Shown in pieces: positions 38,076-50,404 of a stretch of DNA of 64,000 nucleotides. A program made the position numbers and the translations under genes. Origin of the DNA: Glandiceps talaboti. Taxonomy: Eukaryota > Hemichordata > Enteropneusta > Spengelidae. The notes below the pieces were generated by a model, which ran no database searches, was not told where the DNA came from, and saw nothing but the letters and a program-made list of their open reading frames with translations. Position 1 is the first letter of the stretch, and every line of letters starts with the position of its first letter. The stretch spans positions 3,416,517 through 3,480,516 of the forward strand of contig NC_135552.1 in assembly GCF_964340395.1 (NCBI RefSeq). Direction: 5' to 3'.

Positions 38076-41000
38076 ATTGTTGTGACCTCAAATTTAATGT
38101 GCAGATAAAGATTATTTTTTTGTTTGTGCACAATCGTCATTCTAATCTGTTTACATCACACGTGCATATTGAACACCGTCGCGGTCAAAACGAATAGGCC
38201 GTTGGTCTTGAAATTCAGAATACCCACCCACATCCCCCCCCCCCTATGGATGGGAAGTAATTCCTATTTGTGAAAACTATCAATAATATACTGGTCTATT
38301 ATGCTGATAATATAATTTGTTGACGACTGGTTAGTGTTCACTACGTCTATAGAGGTGATATATTCAACATCTTATCAATAACAAGTGTTCACAGAGAGCG
38401 CAATTGGGGACAGTTTATTTGTTAATTTTCTCTTTTTAAGTTTTTACAGACGATGATACACATAAATCAGATTTCAATTTTTATTTCTGCCAAAATAAAA
38501 TCTATGTGATTTTAGTGCGTTACTATTTGGGCTGTCGAATACGACAAAGTGCGTCCGAATCCTCTCCACGACTGGTCATGTGGAGGCGCTAACACAGGAA
38601 AGTTGCACTACCAACGTGCCACAAAGCCAAGCTGAACAAAGGTTATTGTGATGGTTATCACTACCGGCATTGTCTCATACCAAACTCAATCCAGATACAC
38701 TTGATAAAGAATTATGGTGCAGGAGCATCCAATTATTTGTCACAATAAATCGTTTATAATAAGAATGCAAGTGAAACACAATTGGGTTGCTCCTAAGATA
38801 TAAGTAATAAAACTGTTCACACAATTAATAGTTCATGACAGATTACACCTTTACATTATTACATCAGCTAAAGACGTACACGGCGCATGACTCACACCGA
38901 CCTAGGGGAGGGGGAGGGAGGGGGGGGGCGAAATATTTTTCTTGTGATTTGAACCAAATTAATCCTCTGGAACGGTCATTTAGAGAATACATTTGCAAAA
39001 TTTCTAGCGCACCGAGTTAAATTCTACATTCAGTGATGAGGCGGGAGACTGTCACAAGAATGTGTTTGTGTATTTTTTAATCTTTCTCTCCTTAATCTAA
39101 AGCTCTATTCATTTCCATACCATACATTTAATTATGATGCAGCTGATAGCCAATGTTCAAGTGAACGTGTGCGTGTCTGCCAAATATCTGTTTGTAGGTT
39201 TAAGTGTAGACACTACAGCCATATAGTTGGATTGTAATGGGAGTTTTATACCGCTAAATGGTGCCTCCTACATGTTGATATTTTCAAAAAAAAAGCGGGA
39301 AGGGGGGGGGGGGGTACCTCCTCTCAAACCATCCCTACTATAGCTATCATGGGGATGTTGTTTCTACCCAAAATCAAGATTAAAAGGGAAAACCCTGCTA
39401 GCTAATACAGTAATAAAGTAACTCCACGTAAGACTAAGGTTACAGCCCAGCTTCCTGTAAAGCCCACATCTTTGTATGGACGCTGAAGTCGATTGCCACT
39501 GTTATTTTAATTTATTTGATCATAGAATCGAGAATTGTACATCTCCGGAATGTGGAGGGGGGGGGGGGGTTTACTGTATTCTGTATAAATACACGTATAC
39601 AAATCTGTGTAGCGGGGGTGGGGAGTACGGAAATTATTGGATTCGTGGTGGGGGGGTGAAATGTATTGAGAGGGGCTGAGAAAAAAATTTGACAAAATAT
39701 TTTCTCCTCAGCCCCCCCCCTCCCCCCTTACCCCTGCAGTAAATTGTGTACGTATCCTAGGACGTTTACACCAGCCAAGCACGTGTTTACAAGAGTCACA
39801 AACGGACCTCCAGGAAATGTACACATACACATACACATACACACACGTGGTTTACAATTTGTCGGTCGTGGCATTACAGGGGGATTACATGTGATGAACA
39901 GGTACCATCCATACCAGTGTAAACTAATGTAAGTTTTTTTCTCTATTGCGAAATAGCTGTCACGTGACGTACGACCTTGTATATCACTGTCATTCTGACA
40001 TTGATTGACAGGTAACACGTCGAACTTTGACACATGTAGGTATTTGTCTATAAGTCCTTGTTCTGTTGATTGACAAAGGTGTAATGTACATGTAAAGTAT
40101 GTTGATTGACAAAGGTATAACCATATAGACCCAACACGAGGCCTGGTTTATGTATAACGTATATGTAAAGTATACGTATGTTCATTTTGACATATAAAAT
40201 ACAACACTCAAAACATGGACGATAACTGTCAATGTAAAAGCTATTTCCCTTCCAATGTTTTATAGATTTTGTAAGTGTTTATCAAATGTAACGTCACGAT
40301 TTACATATACTAGTATGTAAGTGTACCTAGTGGAAACTGACGTAATTTGATGTAATGATGAAAATAATGCCAAGTCACACTAGTAAGTCTCGTCATATCA
40401 CGTCACTGATCTGATAATTATGAATTGTTCGCGATAAATTAAATGGATGTAGTATAAGTACATCTTATGCAGTCTATCAAGTATCGTCTTCTCACAATCA
40501 GATATCTAAATAAGTTATTCATTTTTTCGCAAAACAATTTTGATATTGAGTTGTATTTGTCTTGATTTATTAGGACGATCTGTTTCAATATATTATATAA
40601 GTAAAATTTGGGTAAGGTGAGAACTAAAATGGCTCAAACCCCCACCCCAAAACTAAGAGAATTTATCTATGTTTTATCCAACATTGAACAATTGATGCCG
40701 CCCCCTTACTAATCTGGAATGTCATTTTTGTAGCCACTGTCCCTTACTCAAGAATTTGCCGGGATATACGTGTACGGTCGCACGTCTTGCATATATTATA
40801 ATAGTTAATTTGCCACTACAGGACCTCTGACAGCCTGTAGCTCGGCCCGATGAGGCCGAACTTTGATGGATTACGATGTAAGATACAAGTTATTCACGGC
40901 CACAAAACTAAACCAGTTTATACCGGATTCCGAGAATCTGGCCTTTGCATATGGGTTTACAGAGGTCGTTCACCTCTCTCCTGCACCGAAAGATGTAGTC

Positions 41001-41571
41001 CTGCTTGCAGACGTTGCACGGGTCTAGATTACTGACATGACCCTCAACTCAAGACCAGCCTATTTCGAGTGCAGAAGCAATTACCGAAGAATTTCATACC
41101 CATCGATCAAATATTAAGAATCGATCGAATATGTACACATTTTACATCTCTTTGACGATAGTAGTCGCTCGTAAGACCCCAAAAATTGTCGAAATCGGAA
41201 CTTTTCCAGTTCCGGTTGTAATTTCAAAGATCACACGACACACCTTACAAACGCCGCCATTGTCGGATCGGGATGTCTTCTACGTCATCGTACGTAAGTC
41301 TGAAATTACGGGATTGTTGATCCCCCAAACTGGGACTTTTGTAGGCACGGCGAGGTAAAATTACTAAATGGTGTATTTATTACTAATATTTAACCACAGG
41401 GTACCCGGGTGCGTTAATTCTTTAGTTACCAATATTTGTGGTAAGCCCAGGTTTCACGGCTGGCTCTTTGCAGGACGGAGAAGCTTACATGACGACTTAC
41501 TCCGTATGCATGCAGGATTACGAAATATGTAGCCTGAAAGATCCAGGCGTTGTTTCCGCCTACAATACATA
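38076..41571. other. Unassigned stretch with several poly-G/poly-C tracts
   Basis: No gene recognised. Homopolymer tracts of C or G longer than 8 occur near 38230, 38920, 39303, 39556 and 39712. The short frames here (for example 39728-40033 minus, 40850-41035, 41131-41358) show no family and are probably chance. Confidence 0.5.
40115..40158. mobile_element. CATAGAC-type micro-palindrome with 7-bp target repeat (diverged arms)
   Basis: A 30-bp segment (40122-40151) runs from CATATAGACCC to GGTTTAT and is flanked on both sides by a perfect GTATAAC. The arms are less well matched than in the best copies. Confidence 0.5.
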
Positions 41572-41830
41572 CACTAGTAGAAAAAATAGTACAGTTTACG
41601 ACACTTTCCGTACTATAGTTCAGATTGAGTTCAATTCTGTACTTTTATGCTGATGAGGTGGACGTTTCTGTACTTTCCCATTAGCGCCTGTCTAATCGGA
41701 TTATACTCGATCTGAAAAATAGTTCAGATTGCGAGTCGGAAGTGATTTGAATACATTTGCATTTAGTTCAGAATATATTCATGAGTTCACCCCCATAACC
41801 GGGCAGTAAACAAATGAATATTCAAATCTA
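41572..41830 (-). mobile_element. 259-bp dispersed element, copy 1 (inverted, identical to 58972-59230)
   Basis: The reverse complement of this segment matches 58972-59230 with no difference I can see over 259 bp. Homology stops sharply at both ends. There are no obvious terminal inverted repeats and no convincing target duplication. The motif TAGTTCAGA occurs three times inside. The two copies are 17 kb apart in opposite orientation. A nonautonomous mobile element is the simplest reading. A recent inverted duplication is the alternative. Confidence 0.75.
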
Positions 41831-42838
41831 CCGTGCTTGCAATCAATACGTACATAAACGCTATACGTGTAGCTAGTGTATTCGATACATATGTATGTAT
41901 ATAAGCAGGCTTATGATATGAACTACATGGTTAGGACGTACGTAGATTGTAATATCACAGGGCTCATTTTGAAATAAATGTTCGTAGTACGCCTTTTCAT
42001 TATGCACTACATACCGCCACCACTAAACGTGTTTCACATTTCTACGCGTTTGATGCATAGTAATACAGATTTAGATGACATGACAATCGTTTCCAATAAT
42101 AGTTTAAAATTGGGCCACAAATATTGCTAGTGTATGGAGCTTCTTAACAAACCTGACCGGCCAATAGCGTCAACAAACTCACAGTAGAGACGTGCTGACA
42201 GATTTGAGTCTGTGGACATTATTTCTAGCTAAGTAAAATTGAGTGACTATTGGGAATATTATATGGCATCCATGTCGTCCATGTCGTCTATAGTTTCTGA
42301 CTGACCGTGTTATGTACAACGTAACGCTGAACGAAATACGGTCCATCAGGAATTAACTAGACTAACCTCTATGGGAATAGTATTCTTGTCCATGTGTCGT
42401 TTATAGAACAATTAAGTGTTAGGGTGTGATCTTCACAGTAATAAACAAGCCTTTAGAAGAACAACAGGTATTCACGCCTCAAATATCTTGGGCATCATCC
42501 AAATTACGATCATGAGCACCAAAGTAAAGGAAATACTTAATGACGTTCGGCATGCAGAACCCCCCCCCCCCCCGGGCCCGTACCTATGGGTACATGCCCG
42601 GCATCCATGTAACTGTTATATCACTCTACGTGACGATTCTGAGGGCCCTCATCTCTTATTCTCTTGTTTTATTTCAATTATACTCATAACTCCTGTTTTT
42701 ATAGTATAACTGTACAATTGGCTTCGATCAGTGCATTCCAGATTTTCATGAGTCATGAGTGCACATTGCACAGATATCTGCAGAATACTTAAAAGGATTA
42801 TGGGTAATGTATGCATATGCGGGAAAAACAAACTGCTG

Positions 42839-43010
42839 TAAGGAGCATAGTCTCGCTGCCAGACTCGAGACTATCGTCCCTAATCTGTTTACCGAGCGGC
42901 GCAGCCGCGAGAAGAGCGGGACCAGTCCCCCTCTATTCTCGCGGCTGCGCCGCTCGGTAAACAGATTAGGGACGATAGTCTCGAGTCTGGCAGCGAGACT
43001 ATAAGGAGCA
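42839..43010. mobile_element. 154-bp foldback (palindromic) element with 9-bp target repeat
   Basis: The element at 42848-43001 is an almost perfect palindrome. Arms of about 67 bp start TAGTCTCGCTGCCAGACTCG and end in GCCGCGAGAA, with a loop of about 20 bp near 42915-42934. A perfect 9-bp direct repeat, TAAGGAGCA, flanks it (42839-42847, 43002-43010). Nine-base duplications are known for Mutator-like and some other DNA transposons, so it is probably a foldback MITE. Arms this close to identical suggest a recent insertion. Confidence 0.88.
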
Positions 43011-44154
43011 CTGACTTTGCCCTCATATCTTCATCCCATTTTGCACTGAAGAAGTTTCACATGGCTCTCATATTTCATATATACTCTTTCTAAATATATG
43101 GTGATGCAACATGAGTAAAAATAACTGGGGTTAACTAAGTTTGGTAGTCAATATAGCAGGTTTACCATCAAACTGACGCAAAATTTGTTTCAAATTTGTC
43201 TAGTAAAAACCGTTGGCCCAGTTGTCGATTAGGCTTACAAGTTACACAAAGCATGATAAGACACTGTGAATGGTGCAAATAAACAACGTGCGAAATGCCA
43301 AATACCAAATGCAAACAATACAAGCGAACAAAAGGGCCTGTATGCACTCTAATAGCCCGATATTTTGCCTAAAATCAGGCTCACATGTGCGAACGGTGTG
43401 TTTTTGACGTACCTAGTAGGCAGTGATGTAGATAATAGCCGGTTACCGGTCACAACGCCCAGCTATAACTTATAAGTATAACAGTTGTGGGACCGGCTTA
43501 GGAAAGTACTCAAACCTGACGATCATTGAACAAATTCTAAGGTTGGAAAATTAAATATGAGTTGCCCGGGAGTTCTAATAGCAAGTAAAATACCCAAAGT
43601 GTAAACAAAAAGATAAATTAATTCATAATTATTTGGAAAACATTAGACGATTACGCAGTAAAACAAGACTGGCCACGCTATCGCTAGCGAAAGCCTTCGA
43701 ACTAGTTTCATAACGACCGGACGTTGAAGGAAGCGCGAAGCGAAGTGTGAGGTCAATGTGACGTCTCATGATGATGTATGATGCATCAACATGACGTTTA
43801 CGTAGAGTTGCACTAAATGTTTTCTAAACTTCAGTGGAAAGAATTTTTGTCGATCAGACACTGACTATGTTTAAATTCTTAAAACATCTGAGAAAACTGA
43901 AGAGGGGAAGCAAAATGTGACACTGACAGACAAGCCAGACGTACGGCACATGTACAGAAGGCGAGGCACACCCTCTGATGCAAACTGGACAATTATCGTG
44001 CGTGTCACGTATAAGGCATCAGATGTAATACATGTAGCTAACCAAATATTCTTGTACTGCAGTCTTTCTTGTAACAGGTATTGGAAATTGTCAGAAACCT
44101 GATGATTTTATGACTGAATAAGTTTCGATACGGAGACGAGAGAGAGGGGGAGAC

Positions 44155-44291
<137 letters not shown>

Positions 44292-45226
44292 GAGACCAAA
44301 CTAGAGTCGGTACTCACCCCACCACGACATATGCATTTTTGTGATTTTGAAACGATAAAGAATGTTAATATGGATATTGGGACGATTGGAAATCGGACGA
44401 TGTGAATCGTAATCGAATATCTCAGACCATCCACAATATATGTCGTGTTGACTTAGGCGATCCCAGAAACCATTCTTAGTTTACCCCTTTCACATATATT
44501 ATCAACCATGCTAATGTTTTGAAACAAATCTCGATTAACAGGTAATTTAGCGCTTGAAAGATGGCGACGTCCATACCCCCCCCCCGGCTGCACATATTTT
44601 AATATGCAATTATACATTACCCCCTCCCCATACACGTCAGAGAAGTACAGTATGGTACACCATATGACACACTGTAAGCTAACAGTGGAAATCAACTTCA
44701 GTGTCCATACATATCAGACATAGAGATTTCTTTACAAATGGATGTGGGCTCATTGGGCTGTAACCTGTACTTGGAAAAACTTAACCAGCAGAGTTTTCTT
44801 TTTGAATCCTATGTCTTGACAGAAACGGCACCCCCTTCGATAACTAGTGGGGAGGGTGTGTCCCCCTCCCACAGTAGGCAATTGTTTGAAAAATAAGGAC
44901 ATGTAGGAGGCCATTTAGCGGCATAATATTTCAAACCATACACATTATTGGAAGCCATAAAGTACTTGAAAATTGTCTTCAATACCCAAATTGTACTCTC
45001 ATTAAATTATTTTACAACTGTATTACCTACGCTTTAACTAATACATAGATATTTTGGCAGACACACACATTCGTTTGGCCATTGGCTGCCTAATAATTAA
45101 ATGTGTGGTAGGTAAATGAAGTGAACAATTTTGCAAAGTACAAGGTAAACGATTGCTCCTGTGGTTTGAATGTTCAACAAAGTCTCCACACAGAGAGATA
45201 GAGCAAGAGAGAAGGAGACATACGGC

Positions 45227-45228
<2 letters not shown>

Positions 45229-45312
<84 letters not shown>
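45229..45312. repeat. (GA)n microsatellite
   Basis: About 41 GA units lying between two related sequences ('gtaaacgattgctcctg' and 'gtaaacaactgctcctg'). Confidence 0.98.
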
Positions 45313-45313
<1 letters not shown>

Positions 45314-45329
45314 CATACACTTATACAAA

Positions 45330-45500
45330 TGTAAATTTACTTGGTAAACAACTGCTCCTGAGGTTTAATTTTGGTTCAAATCATGAGCAGAATATTCGGG
45401 GGCCCTTTCAGACCATCACAATTGTCATGCCCCCCTCCCTTTGAACCTCAATTTTGTTCATGCCCCCCCCCCCGTAAATTCTGACTCCAGCATAATTTCA
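45330..45500 (+). repeat. Dispersed repeat, copy related to 51369-51540
   Basis: Shared order of blocks: 'ctgctcctgaggtttaattt', 'ggttcaaatcatgagcag', 'aatatt', 'ggccctttcagac', then C-rich sequence. The copy at 51369 has the same order with about 20 percent differences by eye. It could be a LINE 3' region or an unnamed element. Confidence 0.6.
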
Positions 45501-46039
45501 AATTTATTCCGAGCTCGGTATTACAGGCATTCGACTAGAGTCTTTATACCTCAAAGATATACAACAGTCCATTTCTGTACAAGGCATATCAGAAACCAAA
45601 CATTTGCAGTGTGGAGTGTCACAAAACCCTGTGCTTGGTCCACTCTTACACGCGTATGCTGTCTATACACATCACCACTTGGAAAGCTAATCCGACATCA
45701 AAATCTCAATATGCAACAACATGCAGACGACAACCAGATTTACCAATATATTTCCCCAATCACATACGTCAACTACAGTAACTAAGATGGAAACTGTTGC
45801 ACATGATATTAAACGACCCAAAATAAGCTAGTTTAATGATGGCAAAACCGAGGTCCTCCTTATCACGTCTCAGTTCAACAGGCTTCCTCGTCTCATGAAC
45901 CACATCAACATGGGATCGTCTTCTGTGCAGTTAGTGGATTCAGCATGTACCATTTGTGTAACAATTGATGACCGTTATAACCTCAAGAAGCACATCTCGT
46001 TGACATGTAGATCAGTTCTTTTTCACCCCCGAACAATAG

Positions 46040-46088
46040 GTCGCATCATTGACAGTGGAGGGGGCCCCTCCACTGTCTATGGTCGCAT
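46040..46088. mobile_element. Micro-palindrome (CATTGAC...GTCTATG) inside a LINE, 7-bp target repeat
   Basis: A 35-bp palindrome (46047-46081) with core GTGGAGGGGGCCCCTCCAC is flanked by perfect GTCGCAT repeats (46040-46046, 46082-46088). The expected LINE protein reads ...TIGR-IRQYLT... across this point. Removing the insert and one repeat restores that junction, so it is an insertion into the LINE. Confidence 0.85.
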
Positions 46089-46359
46089 ACGCCAGTATCT
46101 TACAAACGGAGTTTGTCAGAACCTTGGTCATGCACTTATATCATCGATACCTGACTACTGAATGGCCCTTCTGTATGGGCTGCCAGCTAAAAACATTGTC
46201 CCTCTTGAACATGCCCAAAATACAGCAGCTGGGATTGTGTCAGGTACAAAGAAAACAGATGACGTCACATCGGTTCTTTCAATAACACAGTTTAGTTAGA
46301 AATCACACTGGCGTCAAGTGCAGTTACATAATATACCAGTAGGTAGGGCCTACATGTAC

Positions 46360-46399
46360 ATGTAGTCTCAGGTCACTACATTGTGGTCTGAGATGTAGT
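46360..46399. mobile_element. Micro-palindrome (CTCAG...CTGAG), 7-bp target repeat
   Basis: A 26-bp palindrome (46367-46392), CTCAGGTCAC to GTGGTCTGAG, is flanked by perfect ATGTAGT repeats. It belongs to the same group as 58669-58714. Confidence 0.75.
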
Positions 46400-46559
46400 T
46401 TACACCACTATGACCTAAGAACTTGAACCAGGGCTGAGGAGAAGTGGTCTGAGGTTAAAGTTTTGCAGCTCTCGTTCAGCAATCCCAAAACATTTCAGCC
46501 TACTTCCCGTAATGCACACTTGTCAAGCATTTTTGTAGCTCCCATACTCAAAGACTACA

Positions 46560-46930
46560 TATATGTTTATATACGACTCAAAATATAACACTGAAATTTA
46601 CTTTGAACACGTTCAGTTTCAGTAGACCTATTAAAACCCAAAATCTCCACTGTATAATTTAATATCGGTAATAGTTTACAGTCAAAAACTTTTAAATTTA
46701 GTTTTGACTAGGAGGTCCCCAAGTTTTGCAAGTTGACTCATGACCGCAATCATTGCTTTACTCGCTTGAGCTGCAAGCGCTAAATACCATAGACCACTGC
46801 TTGACATAATCACGCCTAGATATTCATAAAAAGCGAACAACGTCGAGTTTATGACCACCAATAACCACTTTTCAATTTTCTTAAGAATTTCATCTCTTAG
46901 TAAATACAATAATTTTAGTTTTGACATACA
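46560..46930 (-). mobile_element. LINE ORF2 remnant, minus strand
   Basis: On the minus strand, 46682-46927 reads 'KLKLLYLLRDEILKKIEKW', 'FAFYEYLGVIMSSSG' and 'QASKAMIAVMSQLAKLG'. It continues in frame as 'FDCKLLPILNYTVEILGF' and 'ERVQSKFQCYIL' before a stop. This is the Y-x-YLG to 'LTYG.EIWG' region that follows the RT palm of LINE ORF2. It is a different LINE family from the + strand copy it abuts. Confidence 0.75.
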
Positions 46931-47916
46931 TGTAATTTACTTTCAAAAGACAATGTTAGAAACCCCTACCCCATTGATTCCTGTGGGAACATGCCTTTCG
47001 TGAAGAAAAAATGGTTACATAACATGTCTACAAGAATTGTTGGAGAATGTCTATGTAGAATACCACACTGATCCCATATCCACACCTTGAGTTTTATTTT
47101 TATTGTTCTTCAATGATCTCCTTCAAAGTAATAGTCTGGATGCCAATATGGTTTCTAACTAAACCACGTCTAGCCAAAAGCCCCTCAAATAGCACAAAAA
47201 GTTGTTCACCCAATCAGTGAAACCTAAATGTTTTGGTGATGTAAACAGTATATAAGTAGCATCATGGGCTGACAAATATACCACATTTGAACATTACTGT
47301 CCCAATAAACACTAACTTTATGAGGGACTGTGTTATTGGTTAGAGTTTTGTGATTTATTAACAAAGACATGATGTTAATGACTGTGTGGGTGGCTGTAAA
47401 TGAATTTTAAATTGCATCTCATGCATTTCAAGACTTCTAGAGTAACGACTCTGACTATACTTTGAGTGGAGGTATAAATGGTAATGATACAGTATAGGAA
47501 CTAGACTATCAAAGTAATTACCTTGTCCAAAAGACTACAGTCGGATATTAATCTCACCATTAATGCCTGAATTTATGTCTATCAAGGTGGATCTGATAAG
47601 ATCATGGAAATCGAGAAACTTTCATCACTTTGGACTTGAGCATTGAATACATTTGTGAAGTACTCAGACCATGATTCATGTTTTTTTTTTAGAGATTAAT
47701 TCCACTAGATCGTCCACTAAATCGTCCACGAAAACAAATACATTCTATCATTCCACCATGTCACTCAACAACGCGCATCGAATTCTATCACTTGAATTTC
47801 CGTTATTTAGTCGTCTGAAGATCGTAACGGCCTCCGTACCATAACTTGTGTACTTTGTGTAAATACAGCTCTACTTCTCAGTATTGAGCACTTTTCCTTC
47901 AGTTTATGACTTACCT

Positions 47917-48035
<119 letters not shown>

Positions 48036-48093
48036 CTCGGTGAGTATCAATCTGCTATAAGACAGTGCTCTATACCGCAGTGGCAGAGCGTAA

Positions 48094-48236
48094 TAGTTTT
48101 GGTAGTACTGGAACTCTTTCTTGGGTGTAACTCGGAGTGTCACGCATATTGCGATCATCAGACACTCGAGTGTCTGATGATCGCAATATGCGTGAAACTC
48201 CGAGTTACACCCAAGAAAGAGTTCCAGTACTACCAA

Positions 48237-48241
<5 letters not shown>
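48094..48241. mobile_element. 144-bp foldback element with TA target site
   Basis: 48096-48239 is an almost perfect palindrome. The arms begin GTTTTGGTAGTACTGGAACT and meet at CACTCGAGTG near 48170. TA lies on both sides (48094-48095, 48240-48241), as for Tc1/mariner-type MITEs. On the right it runs straight into a (TA)n tract, so that TA may belong to the microsatellite. One arm carries a single-base difference near 48143. Confidence 0.8.

Positions 48242-48279
<38 letters not shown>
48240..48279. repeat. (TA)n microsatellite abutting the foldback element
   Basis: About 19 TA units begin exactly at the end of the foldback element. Confidence 0.97.
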
Positions 48280-48280
<1 letters not shown>

Positions 48281-48672
48281 CCATTGCTCGGTTGACGGCA
48301 ACGCGGTCAAAGATATCGGGTTCTTTGCACAATACACGTGTATATAGAAATGATGTCCCTTAAATTTCCCCTCTTTTCATTCTTGCTCTTTTCAACTACA
48401 ATATAGATTTTGATAATTTCCATAGGTCTCACGAGATATACTCTTCAAGGAAAAACAAGTTCGTGTCGGAGTTTGACACGAGAATAGTCTGTGCTTGGAG
48501 TAATTATACTGTCAGTATAATTTCTCAAAGGTATGTGTTATCGTGGAAGTTTAAACATTATTTATACTTTAATGGTGTTATAGATTTTGACCCAAGCTAT
48601 GCATGCCACGGTCACAAGCTATATTGCGTCAGATCGATTTGCCAAACAAGTTTGCCAGAATTAACGCATCCC

Positions 48673-48718
48673 ATCAAACCATGGACCCTCCACAAAGGTG
48701 GAGTGTCTATGGTCAAAC
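48673..48718. mobile_element. CATAGAC-type micro-palindrome, imperfect target repeat
   Basis: A 32-bp segment (48680-48711) runs from CATGGACCCTCCAC to GTGGAGTGTCTATG. It is flanked by ATCAAAC and GTCAAAC (6 of 7). Confidence 0.6.
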
Positions 48719-48904
48719 AAATGACAGGTCGCAGAAACTATGGTCATGGAAGTATGAACGTCGTTTATACTTGTACGCCGTGACATACAATGAGCGCAGT
48801 GCCATGATTGACCGGATTATTCAGTGTCGACAATCCCAGTTAATATAATCCCAAAGGCAAACTTGTTTTATTTACCACCTTGCCAAGCAACACAGGGTGG
48901 TGGC

Positions 48905-49873
48905 GAGGCGAAGTTGTAATGTACTGTCGCTTTGATATTCACGATTTTGGAAAGGAAATAGATAACATCGGGTTAGATCTTGAGAGTAAATAAGAAGAAA
49001 AGAAGAGTTAATTTGAAATCAGTGATAAACGAGTTGTCTATTTTTAAGAAACTAAATATAAGGAAAGCTATGGGTCCTGATAACATATGTGGTAGGTTAC
49101 TGAATGTCTATGCATCGCAGTTAGCTAGTGTTTCCAGTAGATTGTTCAATTGGTCGTACAATGATCATACGATATCAACCATTTGGAAAACATCTACCAT
49201 CTGTCCGGTCCCTAAAAACTTCCAAGGCATCGTCCTGTAGCACTGACTTCCATTGTGATGAAATGCTTCGAGCGTATTTTACTTTGTCAAAACCCACAAA
49301 AACATTCACACCTTGACCCATACCAATTTACATATTAAAGTAATAGAGGTACTGATAATGCAACTCTCACATTACTTCACGATGCGTATACACATCTTGA
49401 AAAACCAAGTTCATTTGTAAGACTATTGGTTATTGATTTTTCATCAGTCGTTAACAGAAGTCAACCAAACATGATGGCTCATAAACTTAGTTATTTAAAC
49501 GTTAACCCCAAACTCATCCTCTGGATAATGGATTTTCTTGTCAACCTTTCCCAGTTTGTTCGCTACCAAAAATTAAGTTCAGCCTTCCATTCAACATTTA
49601 GGGGTGCCTCACAGAGCACGATACTCTCACACAAACTATTTACACTTTACACAAATGACTGCTCATCAGGTACCGATACAAATCCACTTATCAAATATTC
49701 TGATAACTCTGCATTAGTTGACCTGTCAAATTCTGACCGTACTTATTTCGATGAAGTTGATAGGTTTGTTACTTGGTGTAAAGAAAACTACTTGGACGAA
49801 AGGTCGACTTTAGGAAGAACCCTAAAGTAGTGCCCGACCTTTTTATTGACAATGTTAAAGTTGAACAGGTGAC

Positions 49874-49921
<48 letters not shown>

Positions 49922-50380
49922 AACAGTCTTGGATAATAAATCAAATGTTAAGGCCAACACAGATTTCATTAACAAGAAATGTCAATCTAGAGTTTACTGT
50001 CTACAACAATTGAGGGGCCTAAAATTTTGTAAATGCCAAGGTATTACAGACATTCTATCGGAGTTTTGAGTCGGTTTAACATTTTCTTTTTTGTGCTGGT
50101 TTGGTAGTCTAGGGACTAGCTACAAGAGTGTCTTGAACAAAATTGTAAATGTGTTTAGTAAAGTATTGAGTGAAAAGTAGACTACTGTAATTTGAATGAA
50201 ATGTTTACATCTCGTGTACAAAACAAAGCTGGGAAAATGGTAAATGACAAAGGCCACATTATGTCCCAACACTTTGAACTCCTGCCATCAGGGAGACGAT
50301 TTCGTGTCCCTAAATTCAGAACAGTCAGAACCAAATCAAGTTTTGTGCCCACTTCAACTAAATTTTAAACCAAACTAAAT
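48905..50380 (+). mobile_element. LINE ORF2 pseudocopy with dead catalytic box and internal (TA)n expansion
   Basis: Blocks in order: 'VMYCRFDIHDFGKEIDNIGL' (about 48918), 'LNIRKAMGPDNICGRLLNVY' (about 49050-49110), 'WKTSTICPVPKN', 'LTSIVMKCFERI' (other frame), 'DNATLTLLHDAYTHLEKPSS', 'LLVIDFSS', 'KYSDNSALVDLS' (the active family has YxDD, here YSDN), 'VTWCKENYLD', then a frameshift, 'PDLFIDNVKVEQVTKY', a (TA)n tract, 'GTVLDNKSNVKANTDFINKK' and 'VYCLQQLRGLKFCK'. The tail ends near 50380 ('LPSGRRFRVPKFRTVRTKSS' in another frame). It was a non-LTR reverse transcriptase of a Jockey/CR1-like type. The missing second Asp and multiple stops show that it is inactive. Confidence 0.88.
49877..49919. 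repeat. (TA)n microsatellite inside the LINE reading frame
   Basis: About 20 AT units sit exactly where the LINE family usually encodes 'YKYLG'. The Ile-Tyr reading stays in frame into 'GTVLDN'. Confidence 0.95.
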
Positions 50381-50404
50381 AATTCTATTTCAAAGACATC
50401 TGCT

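Larger units (their letters stand above)
45508..46560 (+). mobile_element. Decayed LINE ORF2 reverse-transcriptase remnant
   Basis: The + strand reads 'GVSQNPVLGPLL' (the family has GVPQGSVLGPLL), then 'YTSPLGKLIRHQNLNMQQHA' and 'DDNQIYQYIS', so the YADD catalytic box has become HADD. The C-terminal part follows: 'RQYLTNGVCQNLGHALISS' and 'ALLYGLPAKNIVPLEHAQN'. Stops and frameshifts are present. It is interrupted by two micro-palindromic insertions (46040-46088 and 46360-46399). It resembles CR1/L2-group ORF2; clade not verified. Confidence 0.85.
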
